From positions 48,635,364 through 48,699,363 of the forward strand of contig NC_030382.2 in NCBI RefSeq assembly GCF_001625215.2: 64,000 nucleotides of DNA, written 5' to 3'. The position numbers were made by a program, and so were the translations under genes. Every line of letters begins with the position of its first letter. The first letter of the stretch is position 1. The stretch comes from Daucus carota subsp. sativus (taxonomy: Eukaryota > Streptophyta > Magnoliopsida > Apiales > Apiaceae). Under the pieces are notes generated by a model. That model searched no databases. It had not been told where the DNA came from and was given only the letters and a program-made list of their open reading frames with translations. Shown in pieces: positions 11,995-22,472 of this stretch.

Positions 11995-12299
11995 CTCCCT
12001 CGGTCCCATTGATTAGTATACATATGGGAAGTGACACGGAGGTTAAGAAAAAGAGTAATTTAGTAAAAAAAGTAAGAAAAGTTGGTGAAGTGATGGGACC
12101 TTTTAATATTTAATGTGTAAAATGAGTGTAGTGTGAGTTAAATGATGGGACCTACTAATATTTAATGTATAAAGTGGGTATAGTGGAAGAAGGTAGTGGG
12201 TGTAGTTAAGTTTTTATATTATAAAAGTTTACTATTTTTGGTATGTATACAATTAATGGGACGTCCCTAAAAGGAAACTGTCCAATGGGACGGAGGGAG
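11995..12299. mobile_element. Complete Stowaway MITE, 305 bp
   Basis: CTCCCTCGGTCCCATT at the left and its inverted partner ending GGGACGGAGGGAG at the right, flanked by TA (11993-11994, 12300-12301). Size, termini and target all fit Stowaway (Tc1/mariner). It lies 62 bp from the hAT element. Confidence 0.9.
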
Positions 12300-12485
12300 T
12301 AATATTTTTTGGTTTAAAAAATCATATAAAAATAGTACTGTAGTAATGTTTTCTGGCTCATCTCTATTGTTGTAGTCCAATAATTTAAAAGCCCGAACCT
12401 TGTAGAGGCCCATATGGCACTCGTAAGCTTCATCCTCCTTGGGGACGAAATGGTCCAGCTCAAATATAAACCGGCACAATTCTGT
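12300..12485 (-). pseudogene. Exon-like fragment of unknown gene
   Basis: On the minus strand a pyrimidine-rich acceptor (TTTTCTTTTACAG, ~12498-12486) is followed by an open frame reading LCRFIFELDHFVPKEDEAYE, then CHMGLYKVRAFKLLDYNNRD and EPENITT before it runs towards the Stowaway MITE. The composition (charged, Cys, His, aromatic) is more protein-like than the surroundings. I do not recognise the family. No companion exons or donor were found, so it may be a broken gene piece or chance. Confidence 0.3.
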
Positions 12486-14393
12486 AAAAGAAAATATTTA
12501 TTTACATAATAAGCATAAATTTATGACATGTATTTACCAGAGATTTTAATAATTTAATAATAATTTATAAATTTTAATATATTCTATTTGATTTTAATTT
12601 TATACGGATTCTAGAAAAATTGTCACAGAATTGATGTAGAGTACTTGAATTTTATGCACTATATTTCAAAAGTCCGTAAATTGTGAATTCAAAAAATATA
12701 AAATATAATGAACAATCTCACAAAATTTATTATTTTTTGAAATTTAGAAAAGTCATTGGCAATTGAATATCATCATATTTTAATAGATTTTAAATAATCT
12801 CAAAAATCATGATTGAGCATCACAATATTCTTTTGGATAATTTAAAATTATAATTTGATATTTCATAATTGTTATGTATTTTTAAAATTTGAGTTGAATA
12901 CACCTGAATTTTATAAATGAAAAAAATAATATTTAAAATCCCAATTAAATACTCACCGTTAACATTTTGTTCATATTGCGAATTGATTTTTTAGAAATTT
13001 ATTATTAGAAATTATTATTAAAGACAAATTGTAAACCATTGAATTGCCTAAAGAAATGAAATTAGCGTCTAACCACCGATCTCAATCATGTAACCCGCAC
13101 GCACACTCTTCAAATCTCTCCATCATATTCATTTGAGAAGAAGAAATTTAATTTGACCAACATTTGTACGTCTATATACTCAGAATCATTCACTTTGCAC
13201 AGTGCTTTCCCCAGAGCTTTCTATGACCCTCAATTCTGTTTCCACTTGTAGGTTGACTTGGTGAATTTCGGCAACCTATAATGGCATGTCGACGTGAACT
13301 TAACGTCTCTTCTCTTTACATGAATCTCCACTTTTCTCCATGGTCCTAACATGTTGAGAAATTCACTCAGGGACCAAGGAGGGTCCGTTGAGCTAGAAGA
13401 CTGTTATGTCTATGTATACAACGAGCAAATATAAATAAGATAAAATTTGGTTCTGGCAATGCCGCAATGCTAAATTTGAACAATATTTAATTGGTCGAAT
13501 CGAATGCCTTCCATCGATTTTGCTGGAGCTGTAAATGAAGTAAAGACAACGTTCGCATTGTTGTAAAAAATCACGCCGTCCAGCATATGTAAACGAATAT
13601 TCTTAATATTACGCTTATTGTAGTAGCAACTAGCAAGTAAACAATTGACCATGACCAACAAGCACGGCCTTCAGTTGAGCAGTGAAAGCGATGGATTTAA
13701 TTTTTGATACTACTTTCAACAAGGCATTATCCCGCAATCTTCAGTAATTGGGATTAAAAACTCAGGGGTTTAGGATATCTTTTTTATAAAAAAATAAGCC
13801 ATTTATGTTTTAACAAATAAATAAAAATTGAGTACTTTTTTGAAATTAAGTACATAATTTTACATCTTATTATATATGAAGAAAAAGATACTCAAAATAA
13901 ATTCTTAATGAAAATAATGCCTGACAAACCCGTTCTAAATTGTTATGAAAAGACAGCCACTAGCAACACTTGCCTACAAATACAAATTACAAAGTGATGG
14001 CGAAAGATTATGCCGTGGGAGCTGTAAAAGTTTAATTATTTGCCGCAAAAGTTGACACCATCTGTACATGGTTATAAAGGTCGGCTAAATTGGATTGGTA
14101 GATCATTATATAAAATTTGTTAAATATGTAGGATATTTTAATTATTTTGATTGGCTATAATTTAAAAAATATTTATTATTAAATTAAATAAAATGTAGCT
14201 CATTGTGTATTAACAATTTTTTTTAATTTTTTGGTTCTAAATACATAATTCTACATTCTAATATATTAAAAATAAATAAATAATGATGCCGTCCATTATC
14301 TAGTGATCGACAATTTTGATTGTAGCTATTACAATTAATTCATTAAAGATTTGAAATTCATAAGTACAAGTAATATATGATCTTTAAAAATAA
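12486..14393. other. Intergenic, no gene seen
   Basis: AT-rich sequence. The 13050-13700 part is of more balanced composition but holds no convincing exon; the 13470-13661 minus-strand frame shows no known domain. Confidence 0.5.
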
Positions 14394-14717
14394 CTAGAAG
14401 AAAAAAAAGAAAGGCAGAACCATTATTATGTGAAATGAGAAGATACATAAATTCACATCCATTCTTCTACCCATTACCTCCAATATAAAAAAATTAAAAT
14501 ATAAGGGAAGAAAATTGTAAATTAAAAGTTGCAAAAACATCAAAACAAAAGTAGAACCACACAAATGTTGGTACATTACACATGTCTAACATCACAAGAC
14601 TTGTAATATCTCTTTCTTGCAATAATCGCCGTTATCTAGTAGTGCACCACCTCTCTGTGTTGTGATTCGCTGGCACTGAGTGACATAACCCGCTATTATG
14701 AGTTTCAACTGACCGAG
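14394..14717 (-). other. Probable 3' UTR of the DELLA gene
   Basis: Directly downstream of the DELLA stop codon on the minus strand. No other gene recognised. Confidence 0.45.
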
Positions 14718-16358
14718 TTAACCACTGAGTTTCCAGGCCGAGGTAGTAATGAGCGGTCTACTGTGCCAACCCAACATCAAACATCCTTCATGCTCCTCCA
14801 CCCTGTACCCATCCCCACCTGCAAACAAAGCCAATAACATACTAGCTTGCTTAAACGCATTAGATCCCAAGTGAACCGGTTCAAACCGAGCCAAGTTAAA
14901 CCGGTCTCTCCACTGAGTTAATGGTTCATGTCTCTCAATCCGATCAACTCCTTCACAAGCCACCAAATTGCAAATCTGTCTGCCCAAAAACACCTCGGAC
15001 ATCACCTTATCTTGCGTACTCACGGCTGCACCACCATCAACCCCGCCACCACAGCTCTCCAACGAATCAAAAAGAGTTGAATAATAATGCAACGACTCGG
15101 TAAACCGATCCAAGAAAAGCGGTCCGTTATGACTCGCTTCTTGTTCCCCAACCGTTACAATTTCTGGTTTCATCTGCGCCACAGCAGCCATCACCTTCTC
15201 AATCGCACCAGGCCTAGCCAAAAGCTGATGCAACTCAAACATCGAATTCACTGCCACTGTCTCACCTTCCCTTAAATCAAGCATAGAAGCATCAAGATCC
15301 GCCAAGCTATTAGCCACAAACCCCCTGTACTCAAACTTAACCTGAATAGTTTCGGCGAATTGAGCCAATTTCCACCCCACTTCTTGCAAATGATCCGTAT
15401 TATCCTGCGAAGGAGGCCCAATTCCAGTCAACCTAAAAGTCGGCGGTCCACCAGGCCGCAAAGCCAAAGCTTGCATCAAAGCAGGCCATTGCATACCCTG
15501 TTTCATACTAAAATCAATAACATGAACCATCTTCTTATCCGCAAACGCCTCAAGTATAGCCTGATTAGCCGTAAAATGAGCAAACTTCAAATACGGACAA
15601 GTCTCGTAAAAATGCATCTCAAGCATCTCACTAAACCCCGAATCCTTCTGAGTTTGCGGATACAATCTGTATATCCGCCTAGCCAAGGCCTCAGCAAAAT
15701 AAGTAGCCACTTTCCTCATCGCCCCTATCTGCGAAACAGCCAACACTCCAATCTGTTTCACAAGAACCTCCGCTAACTTAAAATTACTCTCCTGCACAGC
15801 TTCGGCACACGCCATCAAACTATGCACTAATCTCACACCATTCTCTTGCGAATCAACCAAAACCTGAACAGCCTGATTCTGAGTTTCGCTCGGGCTCTGA
15901 CTCACCGGAGCCTCCCAACTCGGCTCCGTCTTCAATCTTTTATTTGAATTTGACAAAACAGCGTCCCCTGGGATGGCCTTAAGATCATAATCAGAATCAT
16001 CGAAAATAATCTTACTCGAAGATGACTGAGCAAACATGTCATCGGGCTGATTGGGATTAAATTCACCGATCATTGAATTAAGCCAGGAATTCAAATCAGA
16101 TGGATTATAATGAACCGTATCAGACCCAAGCTGCGAAATCTCCTGTTGTTGGGCCTGGCCCATAGCTGTTTCAAGATGCTGCAGCTTCTCAGCAATATCA
16201 GCCATATCAGATGATTTCACCTTGTACCCAAGAACTGCAAGCAGCTCATCGACCCCGGCGTCTTGTTCGGCGTCGTTCCATTTCATTTTTGATTTTCCCG
16301 GTGAGTAAATATCGCCGGTCATGGACGAGCTAGCGCCGGCGCTGTGGTCTCGTTTCAT
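14718..16358 (-). CDS. DELLA protein (GRAS family), GAI/RGA type
   Basis: Intronless, 546 residues, close to Arabidopsis GAI (533). DELLA proteins are nuclear repressors of growth; gibberellin-bound GID1 docks on the N-terminal motifs and SCF-SLY1 then drives their degradation. Visible motifs in order: [14 protein letters not shown] at 37-50, the LExLE-like stretch LQHLETAM (59-66), TVHYNPSDL at 81-89, leucine-rich repeat I from [14 protein letters not shown] (176), VHVID at 278-282, a PFYRE region around 370-430 and the SAW end at 540-546 (SAWKLSG). Both GID1-contact motifs are intact, so normal gibberellin responsiveness is expected. The Ser/Thr/Val-rich linker (~105-170) is short. RRIYRLYP at 227-234 is conserved. 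A CT-rich leader with a TATA-like box lies upstream. Orthology to a single GAI or RGA copy cannot be assigned from this window. Confidence 0.97.
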   Translation of the reverse strand: MKRDHSAGASSSMTGDIYSPGKSKMKWNDAEQDAGVDELLAVLGYKVKSSDMADIAEKLQHLETAMGQAQQQEISQLGSDTVHYNPSDLNSWLNSMIGEFNPNQPDDMFAQSSSSKIIFDDSDYDLKAIPGDAVLSNSNKRLKTEPSWEAPVSQSPSETQNQAVQVLVDSQENGVRLVHSLMACAEAVQESNFKLAEVLVKQIGVLAVSQIGAMRKVATYFAEALARRIYRLYPQTQKDSGFSEMLEMHFYETCPYLKFAHFTANQAILEAFADKKMVHVIDFSMKQGMQWPALMQALALRPGGPPTFRLTGIGPPSQDNTDHLQEVGWKLAQFAETIQVKFEYRGFVANSLADLDASMLDLREGETVAVNSMFELHQLLARPGAIEKVMAAVAQMKPEIVTVGEQEASHNGPLFLDRFTESLHYYSTLFDSLESCGGGVDGGAAVSTQDKVMSEVFLGRQICNLVACEGVDRIERHEPLTQWRDRFNLARFEPVHLGSNAFKQASMLLALFAGGDGYRVEEHEGCLMLGWHSRPLITTSAWKLSG

Positions 16359-16530
16359 GGTTGAAATTTTTAGTTTCTCTCTCTAGAAAAAAGAGGTTTG
16401 GATGAAAAGGAGTGATAATTGGGTGAAGAATCTGGGCATTTGAGATTGGATGAGCTGTGAGAAGTGTAGTTGAAGGAGAGAGGAGAGAGAAGCTTGCTTG
16501 TAGACTCTCTCTCTATAATTTATATGCAGA
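16359..16530 (-). promoter_or_regulatory. CT-rich leader and TATA-like box of DELLA
   Basis: On the minus strand TATAAATTATA (16524-16514) lies ~155 bp before the start codon, followed by AG/CT-rich leader tracts, a common plant core-promoter arrangement. Confidence 0.5.
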
Positions 16531-19089
16531 TGCAATAATATGCATGTAAATAATTGAATATGGAGCAGGCATAAAATAGTGCAATACTGTGTGAGAAAGA
16601 AGCTAATGCATCGTGATAGTTGACAGGACGCGAATCCCCATACCAAAATCAAACACGTATCCTCTGATTTATTAAAATATCTTATCAAAAAGCAGATTCT
16701 TTCTTGCAACTAGTGTTGCTAATTAAATCTTTCTGCATAAAATACATAATAAATTAAGTCATTGCTTTTTTTTAGGAAATTAAATGTTTTGGATTGAAAA
16801 TGATAATTTAGATAAAAAGATTATATTTATAATAAAATTAAGGTAAAATAATTTAATGAACTAGGTTATCAGGCACATCAAATGGCATTAAAGAGTCAAA
16901 ATTGGTAAAAAATAATTTTACAAATGTTTTTATTATAGAAGTTCATTTAGTATTTTAAACTTCAATACCTATATATTTTTAAAAAAATTATATAAGCTTT
17001 TAAAATATAAAATAAAATTTATATTTTTTATAAAATTTTACAAATGGCATTAATAGAGTCAAAATTGGTAGAAAATAATTTTACAAATGTTTTTAAATTT
17101 TTTATATTGCATGTTTGGCAACCGAAGTAGAAGTTGCTTCTTATTTCAGCTTTTTTTACCCAACCGTAAAAATAAATTTTTAAGTTGAACGAGAGAGAAG
17201 ACTACTCGGTGCTCACCCCTTCCTTTCTTTACTAATCCTAGGTACCAGGACCAGAGTAGACCTGCTTTTCATGCTGCTTGAGCATTTTACTCTTTTCTTA
17301 CCTTGAAATTTTTAAGAATTGTGTATAATCAATATTTTTATAAATCTTAAAATCCTGTAAAAATTTTAAAATCATAAATATATCATGTGTGATTTTGTAC
17401 GTCATTTGATAACCCTGTATTTCCCGCAGATAACATGGACATATGCTATCATTCGCAACCACCATCATGTTTCATTGTTTCACTTACTGCTGAAACAATT
17501 TGCACTGGTAGTTGTGGATACAGCACATGCTTTTGCCAAAGATTCAGTTGTTTTTTAAGATTCAACCAAACTACAAACATCTCAACTGTGTATACAAAAG
17601 TTTGTTTATTTAAAACACTTAATATTACTGTATTATTAAAATTTTAAAGCATGCTGTAAATTAGTAATAGTACGGGTAGAGTTGTACAGGGATACATAAA
17701 CATACAATGTGAAAGAAAACGGAAAGTGATGAGGGCCATGAAATAGTGGAAGACGGCCCAACTGAATGCATGATTGTTAGAACGGAAATCCGGACAGCTC
17801 ATAAATGGGACCCACACCATCACTTTCTGTTTCTGATGCCAGGCCCATCCACTAGCCTCTCTACTTTTTTCTTTAACAGAACTCTCTCTTGCTTACGGTC
17901 TTTTACCTACACTTCGCTGCATAACCTTGATGATTTTATTCATACATTGCTGTTTGGCTATCTTAAAAGGAACATTTATAATTTATAATTTATAATTAAA
18001 ATTGTTTTCAGAAATGAAAAATAGTTTTTACTTTATACTTTTGGATAAATTTAACATTTATAAATCGAGTATAAGAGTTATTAATATGACAATCAAATAT
18101 TATAAATTATTTTTAAAATGATCCTTAATCTTTTTATAAAACTAAATTTCAAATTCTCAAATTCTGTTTTATAAATCAAAAATTCCCTTATAAATTCTTT
18201 ATATAAACGATACGAATAATTTGTCTCCATATAATCTGCACTTAAAATCAAACCAAACACCATATATATAATCCAATTCGAATTTTGTATTTTTTTTTCC
18301 TCGTTCACTTCTATTCTGTACAAATTGTGAGCACTCTGTCCTGCACGGCTGCACACAGCCTTAGGTGCACTGCAAATGTATATATTTTGATGCGATAAAA
18401 TAGAGGCTTTTATATTGTTTGCCTCGCTGTCGTCTTGATCATCATGTGTGTTCTGGGATCTCCGAATAATCCCAAAGATAGCTCATGGAACTATACATTT
18501 AAGAATAATATATATTCCTTACTCTTCAAGCTCTGCCGTAATATTTTAAAACATATCTAATCTGATAAATAATAATTAATGCCTAGGGACTAGATTAACG
18601 GCAGATCCCGGCCGGCATTATGTCTTCATATGCACGTTGAACGGGCGACGGGCAGTATCGTCAACTTAACTTAAGCAGTTTAGTTTAAGGTGGCGTCACT
18701 TTAAATGAAAACAATGAACACATGGGGTGTGATGCCGTTTCAAAAGCTCCTCTATTCTATTGGTACAGTCTCCGAAAACCGTTTAGGATTATCTTAAAAT
18801 TCATAATAATCATTTTTATATTTTAGGATCTTAAACTGATCAAAATTTAAAATTAGATAAATAATATGAAAAACTATTGCTTTCGTCGGCACCTATCGGG
18901 AAGAATAGGAAGGGTATATGGAACAACTGAGTAAGGGCTAGCGTACTAAATATTTCCATTAAAAATAATAATAATAAATTTTATATAAATATGAAAATAT
19001 TTGATTGTAAACTGTATTTGATATTGGAATATAAATTCTATTTTAATATCAAATTTAATTTTTAATATTATATTATTACAATAATTATA
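16531..19089. other. Intergenic with local repeats, no gene seen
   Basis: AT-rich. A fragment near 17105-17160 (TGTTTGGCAACC then GAAGTAGAAG and GCTTC motifs) resembles the Tourist-like family but lacks ends. A run of unremarkable short open frames (17435-18356) shows no domain. Confidence 0.5.
16879..17095. repeat. Pair of ~54-bp direct repeats, 162 bp apart
   Basis: CAAATGGCATTAA...GTCAAAATTGGTA...AATAATTTTACAAATGT occurs at 16879-16932 and 17041-17095 with one short indel and one or two substitutions. Short direct repeats spaced like this could be remnants of duplication or of a mobile element. Confidence 0.75.
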
Positions 19090-19319
19090 GGGGCCGTTTG
19101 GCTGAGTTTAAAATAAGTGCTTCTTGCTTAAAGTAAAGAAGTAAAGTAAAAGCGAGAAGCAAAGTTAAGACTTATAAGTGATTAAAGTGTTTTGGAAAAA
19201 AATAGAACCCGTGAAACAAAATCTAACATTCCTAACTGTTTATAAATGCTTATTCACTTTTTACCCAAACAGTACAGATAAATGCTTCTACTTATAAATC
19301 CAGAAGAGCCAAACACCCC
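19090..19319. mobile_element. Tourist-like MITE
   Basis: Left end GGGGCCGTTTGGC and inverted right end GGGGTGTTTGGC, with AAGTAAAGAAGTAAAG-type internal sequence as in the 10120 and 48347 copies. Flanks are ATA/ATC, so the target duplication is imperfect. Confidence 0.7.
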
Positions 19320-21498
19320 ATCCCCATGATCACTTTGCTTCTATCATTAGACTTGCTATTGCTGATAATATGAAAGAAAGATTTAAAGTATAAAAATTCA
19401 TAATAAGAAAAAATAAGATGACAAATGTAGGACCATGGGACAGTGAGTAGTGACCCCTGATTCCTGAGGCCCTGACCAACATCCATGTGATTCCTGACCC
19501 TTCTCCTCCCCCCGTCTCCCAAAATCAGCGTTGGATATCATTCACAGACTTTACAGGATTGAGGGTATCCTCCTACCCACCGTTTGTTACCATGATTGTT
19601 TCGTTTATTAAGAGATAGTGGTGGGCTGCTCTCAAATTTCTCGACTCGTTCATTTTGGGCCCAATGTCATCTCTGTATAATTTGGCCCATAACACTCAAC
19701 CAGAGATCAGGCTTTTCAAGGTCATTTAGCTGCTTTTCCCTTCATAAAGATTGATTACTAACAAATGCAGCGCATCTGCAAAATCACAAGTTATCTGATG
19801 AAATTTTGCTACAAAATCAGACATAACATTCTATTGTGTTAGAAGATAAGATGAAAATACCTTACGTTACTCCTAACACCACCTCGATACCCTATATTTC
19901 ATACCTCTGTATGCATAGAATAATTCATTCCAGCATCCAGAACAAAGTTTTCTGGAGGAAAGTTCATCTGGACCATAAGCATCAAGACAAATCCGGAATA
20001 AGCAAAACAGAGCATGACAACCTGCAAACAAACTGAATCGACTGAAAATTGAGTATGAGAAATAATTTTTTAAAAAGCTATAAGAATATTATGGAAGAAA
20101 AAAGTGGACCTTTTGAGTCATCACTCATCTATCAAATTATGCAATTGTTCCCTAAATGTTACAACTATGATTGCTTAAACACTCTACAGCAATGACTTGG
20201 CCCAACATGTAACAAAAGGTATACTACCAAACCTCAAGCCAAAAGTATAGCAAAGGAGCCTGCTAGTTAACAAGTACAAGAAATTGCAGAGAAGTAAATG
20301 TCCCAAGATGGTTATCAATATATAAAATTTCCTTTCTAATACAAGAAATGTACGACAATAGGATTAATATGTTGCAGGGAAAGTTATAGGAATTTTTGTA
20401 TTTCCCTTTAACTTTTATCTAATTACAGCCAACCACTTAGATAATATATTGTGAAAAGGTTTACATCACAAAATTCTACATCTCATCAAGATTTGATCAC
20501 ACAACTGGTGCGCGAAAGCAGGACTTCTACAACCCTACCCAAAGAACAGCTGGGTACACAATCCGAACAACAATGTGCAGTGGAACTAACAGTACTGGCT
20601 TAACAACGATCATACTCGAGACAAGTCCCGGAAAACCAACAAAAATAATTTGACTTGAAAATGTGTCAAGGGTTATATTAAGGATTGCAAAAAAAAAAAA
20701 ATCATTTTCTGTTTTCTAGACATTGCAAATGGAATACGGCTATGCAAACAGATAAATTAGCCATTACGCACATGATCGGAATTCTAGAACCACACACAAA
20801 TACTACTAATCGGGCTACTACTTTTCTCAGACTCACAAGCACTAAACAAGATCTCAAATGACAGAGCAGAATATACATGGACACACAAGACTTGGCTCAT
20901 TTAGCAACATCCAATTTACATATCTAATTTGTATGCTTCCAAGTAACTACAACATTAGGGCAGATGCGCTAACAAAAGTGGGAGTACCTAACTTACCTGG
21001 ACTCTGGGTACGGGTGTCAGACACAGGTGTAGATCCAAGTGTCGGGTTCTTCATTTCTAAACATTTAAGATTCTTGGATGTGGATTCGAATTTGGACATG
21101 GATGTGGGGACCCGGGTATGAATATAGGATACGGGTGCGGGGATTCGGCATGTAAATTTAGTACATCATTAATCTTTCTAATTTTTGTCATATAATTTAA
21201 ATAATTCAAAGTATATGCATATCTCATAATAATCAACTATCCAATCATCATATCTCATAAAAATCAACTCTCCAATCATAAATATGTGGAATTAATAACT
21301 TAAAGTTAACCAAACTAATTCAAAATATCTTTCATTAATAAGCCACCATAAAATTAATTTACCAGAACTAGAATTCCATGCTAAAACTGTTAAAAACCAT
21401 AATAGTTCCATAAAATTGCACAGCAGTACTCACAATTATGGAAGCGAAAAGATAGAACATGAAAGCAACAAGACAGAGCAACCTAATCTTCAATCAAG
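19320..21498. other. Intergenic, no supported gene
   Basis: Composition is less AT-rich than elsewhere, especially 19600-20900, but no exon chain was found. Around 20997-21145 there is a degenerate GGGTACGGGTGT / ACCCGGGTATG-type low-complexity patch. An unannotated non-coding transcript cannot be excluded. Confidence 0.4.
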
Positions 21499-21880
21499 TT
21501 AGATGTCATCCTCCTCTCTTTCCTGTATCATGGCTTCAAATTCTGGTTCATCAAGCGATAGCTGGGCAAATTCTCCAATATGTCCACCGGGATCAAACCT
21601 GTCTCCACCTAAAAATGATGATAATAAAATGTTTGATAACTACGAATAAAAAAATATATTAAGACTATACATAACTTGAAATAGACTTACAAATATCCCG
21701 ATATTTTGAAGGTCTGTTAACATATTCATCTTCCTTGCGCGATAGCACCCGGAGATTAGTATGCCAAAAAAAAAACTAAGCCTTCAATTCTTGATGTTGC
21801 ACACATGTTTCTCTTCACCGTTTGGATTAGCGAATAAGTACTCCAATTTCTTTCCGTACATGAAAAAGAAGCTGGTTGTT
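21499..21880 (-). pseudogene. Possible C-terminal exons of an unidentified gene
   Basis: On the minus strand a last exon 21608-21499 (acceptor TTTTTAG, stop TAA) reads GDRFDPGGHIGEFAQLSLDE then PEFEAMIQEREEDDI. It joins in phase to an exon ending at 21691 (donor GTAAGTC) that reads TNLRVLSRKEDEYVNRPSKY then RDI. Farther upstream (~21860-21795) a frame reads MYGKKLEYLFANPNGEEKHV but is out of register with the next block. The splice signals and acidic tail look real, the family is not recognised, and the 5' part is missing or broken. The upstream part would run towards the MULE at 22473. Confidence 0.38.
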
Positions 21881-22472
21881 CAAGTAATTTGAATGCTAAA
21901 ACTTGTAACAGTGGTAATGTGGTATGCTGGTTCTATGGTTAGCCCGCCAAGAAACTGAACTTTCTGTTATCCTCCCTTCCATGACATGAGGTTGATTTAA
22001 ATACCGATTTTATATTGGAAAAGCTCCAAATTTAGCATAGATTTTTTGCAAGTCTGTAGGATCTGGGAACAACCTCTTAAGTCTTCTTGACTCTTGAGGC
22101 ATTTGTTTTTATATGGAGACCAAAACAACTTAAGCACAATCGAGGGAATTCAATATTCACAGGGGCACTTGAACAAACAATTGGCGGATCAGTAATCAAT
22201 ACATGATTTTATTAATATTAAGAACATGCAAAGGAGGAACAGTTTCATGTATAAGCAAAGAAGACTCACCTTTTGCGTCGAAAGTGTTTATGTTTTGTTG
22301 GTTCTTTGATTGTTTAATGACAGCAAACGAGGATGAAATCAACAACCTGGAACTTTCTATTTTCTAACGTTCGAATAGAATTCTATATTATTAAAAAATA
22401 TTATTTTTTTAAAATAGAATTTTTTCTTTGTCAGGATTTTTTTAATATAGAATTTGAATAGTAAAAGAAGTA
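21881..22472. other. Intergenic, left flank of the MULE
   Basis: No gene seen. The last nine bases (22464-22472, AAAGAAGTA) are the left copy of the MULE target duplication. Confidence 0.5.

Noticed and set aside
15087-15776. Plus-strand open frames opposite the DELLA gene
   Set aside because: They are antisense shadows of a GC-balanced coding exon and show no domain.
19600-20900. A gene in the moderately GC-rich stretch
   Set aside because: No exon with plausible splice signals or domain on either strand; short frames only.
20990-21150. GGGTACGGG/ACCCGGG patch as a possible third hAT element
   Set aside because: No GGGATGGCAA-type ends or 8-bp duplication could be found around it.
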